DNA of 64,000 nucleotides. It comes from CS4-C045 sp963844115. GTDB lineage: Bacteria > Planctomycetota > Planctomycetia > Pirellulales > UBA7805. Positions 1 through 7,828 of the stretch are shown in pieces (positions within the stretch are counted from its first letter, which is position 1; each line of letters starts with the position of its first letter). The stretch spans positions 71,173-135,172 of the forward strand of contig CAWJNN010000054.1 of NCBI GenBank assembly GCA_963844115.1, read 5' to 3'. Below the pieces are notes generated by a model. The model searched no databases. It was not told the DNA's origin and saw only the letters and a list, made by a program, of their open reading frames with translations. The translations under genes were made by a program, and so were the position numbers.

Positions 1-1
1 G

Positions 2-523
2 GACGATTTCGGCGGCTACTCGGTCGTACGCTTCGGCACCATGGCGGTCGTCGCCAGGGGGACGCTCGGCACGCCGAAACGGTTGCAACGAGCCGGAACG
101 TTGAAGTTGTACTCGGTTCGCTGGAATTCGTCCTCTGGCCCACTGGAATTGTTTGTCGGTGACATCGATTCGAACCCCCTCGTCTTTCGCCATCCGCTGC
201 TCGTAGGCCTTTGTTCGTTTATTGCTCAAGACACCCCCGATCTGGTCATGGGCGATTTCAATTCACCTCGTCGATCCATAGCGTTATCCGCGCTGCCCCA
301 AGGCTACCACCACGCGTACCATTCGGTTGGCAGCGGCTGGTCCTATACATGGCCGGTACCGTGTCCGATTTACGCCATTGATCACTGTATTCACGGTCCC
401 CGTGTCCGCCCGATTGAATATCGACTGCACGGTACAACCGCCAGCGATCATCGCATCCAGGTCTTCGATTTCGACATCGATCCCTCGTCGCCAAGACCCA
501 CAAGAATAGGCGCTGTGCGCTGA
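2..523 (+). CDS. Endonuclease/exonuclease/phosphatase family protein, C-terminal part
   Basis: The reading frame is open from the window edge, so the true start lies upstream and only the C-terminal ~170 residues are seen. Two hallmarks of the EEP (DNase I-like) fold are visible: VMGDFNSP, the core strand with the metal-binding Asp and Asn, and near the end IDHCIHG followed by TASDHRIQV, which carries the catalytic Asp-His pair. Family members hydrolyse phosphodiester or phosphomonoester bonds; the substrate cannot be told. It ends at a TGA at 521-523, and a second unrelated fragment follows in the same frame. Confidence 0.75.
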   Translation, partial: DDFGGYSVVRFGTMAVVARGTLGTPKRLQRAGTLKLYSVRWNSSSGPLELFVGDIDSNPLVFRHPLLVGLCSFIAQDTPDLVMGDFNSPRRSIALSALPQGYHHAYHSVGSGWSYTWPVPCPIYAIDHCIHGPRVRPIEYRLHGTTASDHRIQVFDFDIDPSSPRPTRIGAVR

Positions 524-856
524 GATCCTGAAGTTGGAGTTCATTATTGGCTGAATCATCGCGTCCGCCTGACGGGCAGTGCGAGCTATTACATTAACAC
601 CGAGGGGCGCGATTCCGATTTTATGTATTACGGGATCGCCATCGGCTTCTTCGGCGGCGGGGCGCCCTATTCGAGATCGTCGACGAACGAAGATGATCAG
701 GAAATCGTAGGGGGTGGCGAACCGCCAACGATCTCTCCCTCGTCGATCCATGGGGAAGGTTCGTCATGGAATTCCCAGCCGATCCGACCGCCTCCACCGC
801 CAACGAATCCATACGACCAGCTGCCGCCGGTCAGGCCTCTACCGCCGATCGAATAG
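524..856 (+). pseudogene. Remnant of an outer-membrane-like protein, 5' end missing
   Basis: The frame after the EEP stop stays open for 110 codons but contains no ATG, GTG or TTG before residue 34. The first part alternates polar and hydrophobic residues with aromatic pairs (HYWLNHRVRLTGSASYYI, then FMYYGIAIGFFGGG), as in the last strands of an outer-membrane beta-barrel. A Pro-rich tail (PIRPPPPPTNPYDQ) ends it. Without a start this looks like a tail left by a deletion. An alternative is a short protein starting at the ATG at 623. No family was recognised. Confidence 0.4.
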
Positions 857-1031
857 CGTTATCCGCGTCTGTTCGGATCGCCCGGCGATGTGCGCAGCAT
901 TTAGGACGCTATTATCACGCTCGCGAGTCGTTCTCTGTGTTTGTCGCAAACGTCTTGGCGTTCGTTGCGATCTTCTTTGCACGTTGACGTCTCATGCACG
1001 TCAGTGGAAAATGCGAAGTTGTCGAAGGTGG

Positions 1032-1094
1032 CCAAATGACAATCGCCAAGTGACAATCGCCAAGTGACAATCGCCAAGTGACGACGGCCAAGTG
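1032..1094. repeat. 14-bp tandem array, 4.5 copies
   Basis: Units at 1032, 1046, 1060 and 1074, with a partial unit at 1088. The consensus is ccaagtgacaatcg; the first unit has one change and the fourth has drifted to gacgacgg. The array lies in the 857-1284 gap before the reverse transcriptase. The same gap has a perfect 6-bp palindrome TGACGT-N7-ACGTCA at about 984-1002. I could not fold a convincing msr-msd RNA from the gap. Confidence 0.85.
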
Positions 1095-1097
1095 TTA

Positions 1098-1235
1098 TTG
1101 CAGTTTCCGGCGGCAGAGTACTCCAAGCTGGCCTATGACGAGCGTCGTGTTCGTCGAAGCCTCTCTGGGGTTACCCCAGGGGATCGTGAAGGAATCGGAT
1201 TTCGTCGCGTGAGTCTGAATGCGCTGTGCGCATAA
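1098..1235 (+). pseudogene. Short C-terminal gene remnant
   Basis: An open frame with no normal start encodes about 45 residues with protein-like composition, including YDERRVRRSLSGVTPGDRE and GIGFRRV, then a TAA. It begins straight after the 14-bp array and overlaps the first in-frame ATG of the downstream reverse transcriptase frame. It looks like the tail of a conserved protein cut by a rearrangement. The family was not recognised and it may be chance. Confidence 0.3.
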
Positions 1236-1284
1236 TTACTCACGCTGGACCAGACTCGTTGGGGTATTCTGCCGCCATTTTCTC

Positions 1285-2605
1285 ATGCATTCCAAGGCCG
1301 CTATAGCACGAGCTCTCGCCACGGCAATTGTGGCCGGCCCGCTCACCTTGGAGGGTGTTGTCGATCGTAGCGGCCGCCTTTTCGGTAAACGATGGCGATG
1401 GTTACGACCGCTGGCCAGCCGTATCGTTGAGTCGTTCGGGGATGGACCGCGCCCCCGGCGAATCACGGTAACGAAGTTCATTCTTGGTGACCGGGGCTTC
1501 GCGCAGGCCTACCGGAAACACGAGCTGAAGATCCAAAATCGATCTGCGCCGCCGAGGATGCTGCCCGCGGCGGGTACGGAATCATGGGCTGTACCCGATA
1601 TTTGTACTGTCGGTGAACTGGCCGACTGGCTGGGCATCACGATCGGCGAATTGGAGTGGTTCGCGGACTTGCGGTCGCTCGAGTACAAGCGAAATCAAGG
1701 CGGACTAAGGCATTACAACTATCGCCCGTTGGCGAAGCGTTTCGGTCGAATTCGCCTCATCGAAGCGCCCAAGACACGCCTCAAGGAGATCCAGCGTCGC
1801 CTACTCGTGGGTATTCTCGACCAGATCCCCGCACACGATGCTGCGCACGGCTTCTGCCGCGGTCGATCGATCAAGACGTTCGCATCCAAGCACATTGGGA
1901 AACGCGTCCTGTTGCGAATGGACCTGGAAGATTTCTTCCCTTCCATCTCGATTGCGCGCGTCCAGGCCTTGTTCCGCACGGTGGGTTATCCGGAATCCGT
2001 TTCTGATCGGTTGGCGGCTCTTTGTGCCAATTCTACGCCATCCGATATTTGGCAATGCGATACATTTTCCAGCATGGCAGGGCAGATCCACCAGGCAAGG
2101 CGGCGATATTCACGGGCTCATTTGCCGCAAGGTGCGCCGACGTCGCCCGCACTCGCCAATCTATCCGCCTATCGGCTCGACTGCCGTCTACTAGGCCTGT
2201 GCGCTGGGCCGGCGCAGCTACACACGTTACGCCGACGATCTCGCGTTTTCGGGTGACCGGGACTTTGAACGTGTCGTCAAGCGATTCCTCATTCACGTGT
2301 CCGCAACCGTCATGGAGGAAGGTTTCGTCGTGCATCATCGGAAGACGCGAATCATGAGGCAGGGAGTGCGACAACAACTTGCCGGCATTGTGGTGAACGC
2401 TCGCACGAACGTTTCGAGGGTCGACTACGAGCGATTAAAGGCGACGCTGGTTAACAGCATCCGGCATGGTCCGCAGAGCCAAAATCGCGCCGAACACCAT
2501 GATTTCCGGGCCCATCTTAGTGGGCGGATTTCCTTTGTCGAGATGATCAACCCTGCAAGGGGTGAAAAGCTTCGCCAACTGTTCGTACAAATCAGCGAAT
2601 GGTGA
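1285..2605 (+). pseudogene. Retron-type reverse transcriptase, frameshifted before the YADD motif
   Basis: RNA-directed DNA polymerase in two frames. Frame one carries a helical N-terminal region (LFGKRWRWLRPL), the entry motif LIEAPKTRLKEIQRR, the retron-like DAAHGFCRGRS, palm motif A RMDLEDFFPSI with its Asp, and LPQGAPTSPALANL (motif B). Frame two carries the catalytic YTRYADDLAFSG, the HHRKTRIM segment and LAGIVVN, which stands where retron RTs have VTG. The switch lies between about 2195 and 2219 and equals one extra base. I chose ATG 1285 because the family resemblance begins there; ATG 1219 is also in frame. Layout matches the myxobacterial/planctomycetal retron-like RTs. No effector gene adjoins it. 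Catalytically dead if the shift is real. Confidence 0.8.
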
Positions 2606-2625
2606 CGAATCGTAAGAAATTGCGC

Positions 2626-2662
2626 CGGGGCTGACAAACTTGGCTCGGGGCTGACAAACTTG
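2626..2662. repeat. Direct repeat, 17 bp twice, 20-bp period
   Basis: The 17-mer cggggctgacaaacttg occurs at 2626-2642 and 2646-2662, shortly after the RT stop codon. The rest of the 2606-2926 gap shows no gene or clear hairpin that I could support. Confidence 0.7.
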
Positions 2663-2926
2663 CTCTCGGTCGCAATAAGATTTTTGCGGACAGCACATCG
2701 GGGATTTCCCTATGCGTAATCGCTCACGGCCAGAGCGACGCTTGACCGACACGCACATGCTGTTCTTTCCTCTCTTTCCTCCGTGTGTCACGACGACGGA
2801 ATCCGTCAACCAAAATGTCGCAATCGGCGCAGTTCGTTGTTAGAATACGCCTGAGGAAAACATGAGGAAAACACCGTAGCGACTTGGGCGCTGTAGTCGA
2901 CGTGGTAGAACACCCGACGGACGTTT

Positions 2927-3253
2927 GTGGCGGTAATCGGTTTGAGTAGCGATGTGGTTGACTTTGCGGAATCGACACCCGCCCAAGAGGATGTGTGTCG
3001 GAGTGAAGAACGTTTCGATCTCGCGGCTCGCGGGACCAACGATGGGCTCTGGGTTCGCGATATCAATCGGGACACTGAGTGGTGGTCTTCCCGTTTTTAC
3101 CAGCTGTTGGGATACGACGACCACGAATTCCAGCCCTCTCATCAGGCATTCCTGAGTTTGCTGCATCCCGACGACAAGGATCGCACGGTGGCGGCCTTGA
3201 GGGATCATCTGCGGCACAAGGTTCCTTACGACATGTTAATTGAGCCTGGATGA
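2927..3253 (+). pseudogene. PAS sensor-domain fragment
   Basis: About 108 residues, of which 25-100 read as one PAS domain: SEERFDLAARGTNDGLWVRD, then WWSSRFYQLLGYDDHEF and a HPDDKDRTVAALRDHL segment. These are the standard PAS core and the linker to a following PAC region. The frame ends at LIEPG just where the PAC beta-strands should start, and no kinase, GGDEF or methyl-accepting domain follows. It is therefore the N-terminal stub of a larger sensor protein. The start (GTG 2927) is uncertain. Confidence 0.6.
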
Positions 3254-3503
3254 TGCTCGTCTTGCCCGGCCATTTGATCAGGAGGCCGAATCGTGGATGC
3301 GGCACGAGGATGACGACGACTCCCAGAATCCAGCCTCGATCCGCTTTTCGCGAGCGGCCCGCGTTGATGTTCTTAGCCGCCCTCTACCAGCGATGAGTGG
3401 AGTCAGAACGGGCTAGATAGTAGATTGTTGGTTTGTCAGATTTCACGAGAATCTGAGCAAGTCGAACCAAGTGCTTGCCTCTTCTCCAACAGCGAAAGTC
3501 TCG

Positions 3504-4493
3504 ATGTCCAAGACGATTCTTGTTACAGGTGGCGCCGGTTATATCGGCAGTGTAGCGGTCGAGCGTTTGATATTGTCTGGCTACGACGTTGTCGTCTTCG
3601 ACAATCTGTCGATGGGCCACCGCGCCGCCGTCCGCGCGGAGGCAGACTTTGTTCAGGGCGACTTGGGAGATCGTCGAGCGTTAGCGGCGGTTTTCGACGC
3701 ACACGATTTTCACGCGGTCATGCATTTCGCGTCCAACACTCTGGTGGGCGAGTCGATGGATAAGCCATTTCTGTACCTCGATGACAATGTGCGAAATGGT
3801 GCGAACCTGCTGTGCGCGGCGGTTGATCACGGTGTAACGCGTTTTATTCTTTCTTCAACGGCCAATCTGTTTGATCAGCCGTCCCGGATACCCATCGATG
3901 AAGACGAGTCGATCGTACCGGGCAGTCCTTACGGTGAATCGAAGTATATGTTGGAGCGGATGTTGTACTGGCTGGATCGCACGCGCGGGTTGCGCTACGC
4001 GGCCCTGCGGTATTTCAATGCGGCGGGGGCCACGGCGGAGCGCGGCGAAGATCACGATCCAGAAACGCATCTGATCCCGATCGTGCTGGAGGTCGCTCAA
4101 GGGAAGCGCGAGAAAGTCACAATCTTTGGCAATGACTATCCAACGCCAGACGGAACGTGCGTACGCGACTACATTCACGTGGCCGATCTGGCCGACGCTC
4201 ATATCCTTGCCTTGGAGGCGCTGGAGCAGGGCAGCCGTACCTACAATCTGGGCAACGGTCAGGGTTTCAGCGTCCAACAAGTTATTCAGGCGGCGGTCGA
4301 CGTGACGGGACGTGAGATTCCGTTTGAAGTTGGTCCACGGCGGCCGGGTGATCCGCCCGAATTGGTCGCCAGCAGCGCGAAAATCATGCGAGAGCTGGGG
4401 TGGAAACCGCAACACCCGACGCTGCGCGAAATCATTCAGATGGCATGGAACTGGCACGAAGCCAATCCTGGCGGCTACCCCAAGAGTGTGTGA
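3504..4493 (+). CDS. galE: UDP-glucose 4-epimerase (SDR family)
   Basis: Interconverts UDP-glucose and UDP-galactose in the cytoplasm, supplying galactose for surface glycans. The 329-residue length fits the family. The NAD-binding TGGAGYIG is at residues 8-15, the substrate-loop YGESK gives the catalytic Tyr and Lys, and RYFNAAGA and CVRDYIHVADLA follow as in classic GalE. The catalytic Ser region reads LSSTANLF where many members have SSTAAVYG. Start ATG 3504 was chosen because MSKTILVTGG is the normal family beginning; an in-frame ATG at 3471 would add an unlikely leader. A 13-bp repeat array follows. Confidence 0.93.
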   Translation: MSKTILVTGGAGYIGSVAVERLILSGYDVVVFDNLSMGHRAAVRAEADFVQGDLGDRRALAAVFDAHDFHAVMHFASNTLVGESMDKPFLYLDDNVRNGANLLCAAVDHGVTRFILSSTANLFDQPSRIPIDEDESIVPGSPYGESKYMLERMLYWLDRTRGLRYAALRYFNAAGATAERGEDHDPETHLIPIVLEVAQGKREKVTIFGNDYPTPDGTCVRDYIHVADLADAHILALEALEQGSRTYNLGNGQGFSVQQVIQAAVDVTGREIPFEVGPRRPGDPPELVASSAKIMRELGWKPQHPTLREIIQMAWNWHEANPGGYPKSV

Positions 4494-4539
4494 AACGGTT
4501 CGGACGGTTATTTGGTCGTTGGTTGCGGCTGGCGACGAC

Positions 4540-4641
4540 GTCCCCGCACTGTGTCCCCGCACTGTGTCCCCGCACTGTGTCCCCGCACTGTGTCCCCGCA
4601 CTGGGTACGCGGACTGGGTACGCGGACTGGGTACGCGGACG
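4540..4641. repeat. Composite 13-bp tandem array, two unit types in one phase
   Basis: Five copies of gtccccgcactgt (4540-4604) change without loss of phase into nearly three copies of gtacgcggactgg (4605-4641). The two units share length and about 9 of 13 bases, so one probably arose from the other. The array lies 47 bp after the galE stop, in the 294-bp gap before the protease gene. Confidence 0.9.
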
Positions 4642-4698
4642 GCCGGAATAATTGCGATATCTTGTGTAATCTGCCGTGAGAAAGCGACGGTGCGCTGT

Positions 4699-4728
4699 TT
4701 GCGGCGCGGTGTGGTGCTCGTATATAAT
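4699..4728 (+). promoter_or_regulatory. Possible sigma70-type promoter for the SHD1 protease gene
   Basis: A perfect TATAAT at 4723-4728 lies 60 bp before the ATG. The best -35 candidate, TTGCGG at 4699-4704 with an 18-bp spacer, is weak. The position between the repeat array and the gene makes it plausible. Confidence 0.4.
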
Positions 4729-4787
4729 CGGTTCGTGAAATCTGGTGAAATCCGACTTCTTAATCGCGTAAAGAAGGGGCGTTTCTG

Positions 4788-6458
4788 ATGAGACGAAGTA
4801 CTCTACTTCTGGTCCTCACCATTTTAATCGGCTGGGGTAGCTGGGCAGCTGCTCGTGAATGGAAATCCCAATCCGGCAAATTCAGCATCGACGCTGAATT
4901 CGTCGAGTTGACGACGATCAAGACAACCGTCGACGACGAAGAGGTCGTTGTCAAGGCGGTCAAGTTACGGAAGCCTGACGGTAAACATTTAACGGTTCCC
5001 GTCGACAAACTTTCCAAAGCGGATCGCGATTTTCTGGAGGATTTGAAAAAGCAACCAGATCCCAAAGAGGAAGAAAAGAACAGAATCCGGCAGGAGAAGC
5101 GCGAAGAAGCGGGTGAGCTGATTGAGCAAGCGTTCGTTCTATTTAAGCAGGATCCACGCAAGAACGCCAAGCTGGTCAAGAAGAAGCTCGAGCAGGCGGC
5201 CAAGCTGGACCCAGGCAGTATCCAGGCGGACTTCGTACGTGGCATCATGAATACCATGGTGGCAACGAATTTCAAAGTTGCCGAAAAGAATTTTGAAGCG
5301 TGCCTGAAACGGATCCCCGATCACCCGTCATCGCTGAATAACCTGGCTCTCGTCTACGCCAAGGCGCAGGATTTCAAGTCGGCCATCACGACGTGGAAGC
5401 GTTTGGTGAAAGTCGCACCGGAAATACCCTACGTCGCGCATAACATTGGACGACTCCTGGAAGCGGAAAAGGACGGCAAGGTAAAGATTCCAAGCGCTCA
5501 GCGAGACGCGCTCGCTGAACTATTCGCCGAGGTGTCGGCGGACGATACATCGCTGCTTCACAACCCCAAGGTCGGCTATGTGATGTTGGTGATCTCGGAA
5601 CGAGATACGAGCGAAGCGTCGCCCGACAGTTCTTCGGTACCGAAGAATATTGCCGGTGGCGGAACGGGTTTTGTCGTCAAAGGTGACTATATCGTGACGA
5701 ACAAGCACGTGATTGATGAGGCGGATGGCCTGAAGGTCATGCTGCCGGGACGAGAGGGTTTGATGGAGGCGAAGGTTGTCGCCATCTCGAACACGCACGA
5801 CGTGGCGGTCATCAAGTGCGACGGAATGAAACTACCCTCGGTCGGTTTGACGGGTAGCGTGGCGCGGCCTGGTACCGACTTGATGGTTTTGGGTTATCCT
5901 CATTTTTTCCAATTGGGTGCGACGTTGAAGACAACGCGCGGTACCGTGACGTCCAAGCCGTCGAACGCCACCGACGGTATGATGTTGGTTGATGCCAAAA
6001 TCAACTCCGGCAACAGCGGTGGCCCAATTGTCGACCAACACGGTCACGTGATTGCGATTGCCACGGCGGTCTACAACGCTGCTGGTGGGACGGAAGGAAA
6101 ATATGGGGCAGGCATCCCGATACCCTCAGTCCGCGCCTTTTTGAGCCAGCATATTCCTGGTTTGCCGCCAAGTGCAAGCTCGTCGACCAACATCGACTGG
6201 CCGGATGTCAGTGAAAAAGTCGGTGCGTCGACGGTGCTGATTTTGGCAGAGAAGAACGCCGGCGGTAAAAGTGGATCGAGGGGCGGTCAGGTCAACTTGG
6301 ATGAAGACGTGTTAGCAATCCAAGATCCCAGCTGTACCGCGTGTGGTGGCACCAAAGTTCTCAAACAAGGATTTAAGTCCCTTAATTGTGGCCATTGCCT
6401 GGCAACGGGCTTTGACTTGGGGTTGTTGGGTATCAAAGTCGAGCGTCGTCGCAACTAG
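4788..6458 (+). CDS. Secreted SHD1-TPR-trypsin-like protease with C-terminal zinc ribbon
   Basis: 556 residues. Residues 1-22 are a signal peptide. Residues 23-85 form an SHD1 (SLA1-like) domain (EWKSQSGKFSIDAEFVEL, VPVDKLSKADRDFL), common in planctomycete secreted proteins. Residues 86-115 are a charged helix and about 116-235 are TPR-like repeats (LNNLALVYAKAQDFKSAI). A chymotrypsin-fold S1C (HtrA-like) domain follows, with triad His307 (TNKHVID), Asp338 (HDVAVIK) and Ser410 (NSGNSGGP). There is no PDZ domain. The C-terminus has CxxC pairs at 516/519 and 534/537, a DnaJ-like zinc ribbon. Probably an envelope protease or quality-control factor. The combination SHD1 + TPR + S1C + zinc ribbon is the notable point. 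Confidence 0.85.
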   Translation: MRRSTLLLVLTILIGWGSWAAAREWKSQSGKFSIDAEFVELTTIKTTVDDEEVVVKAVKLRKPDGKHLTVPVDKLSKADRDFLEDLKKQPDPKEEEKNRIRQEKREEAGELIEQAFVLFKQDPRKNAKLVKKKLEQAAKLDPGSIQADFVRGIMNTMVATNFKVAEKNFEACLKRIPDHPSSLNNLALVYAKAQDFKSAITTWKRLVKVAPEIPYVAHNIGRLLEAEKDGKVKIPSAQRDALAELFAEVSADDTSLLHNPKVGYVMLVISERDTSEASPDSSSVPKNIAGGGTGFVVKGDYIVTNKHVIDEADGLKVMLPGREGLMEAKVVAISNTHDVAVIKCDGMKLPSVGLTGSVARPGTDLMVLGYPHFFQLGATLKTTRGTVTSKPSNATDGMMLVDAKINSGNSGGPIVDQHGHVIAIATAVYNAAGGTEGKYGAGIPIPSVRAFLSQHIPGLPPSASSSTNIDWPDVSEKVGASTVLILAEKNAGGKSGSRGGQVNLDEDVLAIQDPSCTACGGTKVLKQGFKSLNCGHCLATGFDLGLLGIKVERRRN

Positions 6459-6497
6459 TCCGAGCGGTTCGGCATCGTTAAGGATCAGGTTGCAGGT

Positions 6498-6959
6498 ATG
6501 CCAGACTCGCTTTCGAGGCCAAAGGTGCTATTTCTTTGCACCGGTAATTCCTGCCGCAGTCAGATGGCCGAAGGCTGGGCGCGGGCCCTGCTGAAGGACA
6601 GGTTGGAAGCCTATTCCGCGGGAATTGAAAAGCACGGTTTGAACCCGCACGCCGTGGCGGTCATGCAGGAAGAAGGGGTCGATATCACCGGGCAGCAGTC
6701 AAAAACACTGGACGATCTGCAGGACGTGGCGTTCGACTACGTCGTCACGGTTTGTGGCCATGCGGATCAACACTGTCCGACGTTTCCCGGAAAGACTCCT
6801 GTGTGGCACGTCCCGTTCGACGATCCGCCCAAACTGGCGGCCGCTGCGGGCAGCCCGGAGGAGGGGCTGGTTCACTACCGGCGTGTCAGAGATGAGATCA
6901 AGAGGTTCATTGAGCAACTACCAGAGCGATTAGAAGGCGGAGCGTTTCCGGTAGATTAG
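6498..6959 (+). CDS. arsC: Arsenate reductase, thioredoxin-coupled type (LMW phosphatase fold)
   Basis: 153 residues with the P-loop LCTGNSCRSQ (nucleophile Cys14, Arg20) at the N-terminus, as in low-molecular-weight tyrosine phosphatases. The redox pair Cys86 and Cys93 (VCGHADQHCP) has the same seven-residue spacing as Cys82/Cys89 of the Staphylococcus ArsC. That separates it from plain phosphatases and predicts reduction of arsenate to arsenite with thioredoxin. It starts 39 bp after the protease stop. No arsenite exporter or ArsR lies beside it. Confidence 0.88.
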   Translation: MPDSLSRPKVLFLCTGNSCRSQMAEGWARALLKDRLEAYSAGIEKHGLNPHAVAVMQEEGVDITGQQSKTLDDLQDVAFDYVVTVCGHADQHCPTFPGKTPVWHVPFDDPPKLAAAAGSPEEGLVHYRRVRDEIKRFIEQLPERLEGGAFPVD

Positions 6960-6999
6960 TCTTGCTGCTATCGAGCGACTCTACGCGCTTGCAACTCCC

Positions 7000-7212
7000 T
7001 TAATTACTCGGTGCACGACCTGGCGTCGTGATGCGATTTCGACGATTGCGGCGCTCGGCACGCAACTTTGCACGACGCTTCGTTTCGCTGGGCTTTTCGT
7101 AATATTCGCGCCTACGAATCTCTTTCTTGATGCCACTTCGCTCGACAAGTTTGCGAAAGCGTCGAACCGCCTCCTGAATGGATTCTTTGTCCCGTACCGT
7201 CAGCTTAACCAC
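7000..7212 (-). CDS. rpsU: 30S ribosomal protein S21
   Basis: 70 residues, basic, with the S21 core KLTVRDKESIQEAVRRFRK and REYYEKPSETKRR. It belongs to the small ribosomal subunit and helps initiation. I chose GTG 7212 because GGAGG sits 4 bp before it and VKLTVRDKE is the usual start; the frame runs open upstream but that leader is not S21-like. It converges on arsC, whose stop is 40 bp away. Confidence 0.93.
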   Translation of the reverse strand: MVKLTVRDKESIQEAVRRFRKLVERSGIKKEIRRREYYEKPSETKRRAKLRAERRNRRNRITTPGRAPSN

Positions 7213-7318
7213 GTTTCCTCCTTTGCTACTGGTAAAGTTCACCCAAACCCGAAATATTAACGCAGGAACATGCGAGATGTCTAGCCGTACCAAGGCGGGG
7301 CGCCCGTTTCTCCCGGGC

Positions 7319-7349
7319 GATGGGACGGCGATGGGACGGCGATGGGCCA
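7319..7349. repeat. 11-bp tandem repeat, 2.6 copies
   Basis: Units of gatgggacggc at 7319-7329 and 7330-7340, then a partial copy. It lies in the 364-bp gap upstream of rpsU, which otherwise shows no gene I can support. Confidence 0.7.
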
Positions 7350-7576
7350 ACGCACGACCACTCTTAAGCGTATATTCGGCACGAATCGGGGGAGTGTTGC
7401 CGCCCCTCAGGTTTTCGCTCGGCGAAAAATCGATTCCTCAAGACTGGGAGAAACGCCATACTCGGCATGCCGGACGTCGGATACCGGCAATGCCAGCAAG
7501 TCGGCTTATCCACCGTGGATCAGGTGGCCGATCGAAGGACCGTAAAGGTTTTCTTCCTTCGATCCCAGCGGGCCGC

Positions 7577-7828
7577 ATGTCGGAAATTCCTGACCACAAT
7601 ACATTTTTGGACGAGATCGAATTGCGGCAGGACGATCTCCTGCGTGAGCTTGACGATCTGAACGGGCGGATCGAGGCGGTCTTGCGCGAGCAGTCGGCGG
7701 CGATGGGCCTACCGTACGCTAACGCGAACCCGGCCGACCAGCCATCAATCGCGTCGATCCAGATGCCCGGATTTGTTGATGGCGCGCAGCAGTCGCAGGC
7801 CGACCATCAGGCTCACGAAGCAGCCTAG
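7577..7828 (+). CDS. Small coiled-coil protein of unknown function
   Basis: 83 residues from ATG 7577. Residues 9-42 (IELRQDDLLRELDDLNGRI) are a charged heptad-patterned helix, the rest is Ala/Gln-rich and likely disordered. The final 84 bp overlap the end of the convergent UbiB-type kinase gene. No family was recognised. The acidic coiled-coil composition argues for a real protein, but the start could lie further upstream in the open frame. Confidence 0.45.
   Translation: MSEIPDHNTFLDEIELRQDDLLRELDDLNGRIEAVLREQSAAMGLPYANANPADQPSIASIQMPGFVDGAQQSQADHQAHEAA

Noticed and set aside
2195..2219. Programmed ribosomal frameshift in the reverse transcriptase
   Set aside because: No slippery heptamer or strong downstream stem was seen, and similar single-base breaks occur in many unrelated genes of the window.
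7178..7576. Longer N-terminus for the small coiled-coil protein
   Set aside because: The upstream part lies on the rpsU leader and 11-bp repeat and has no protein-like pattern.
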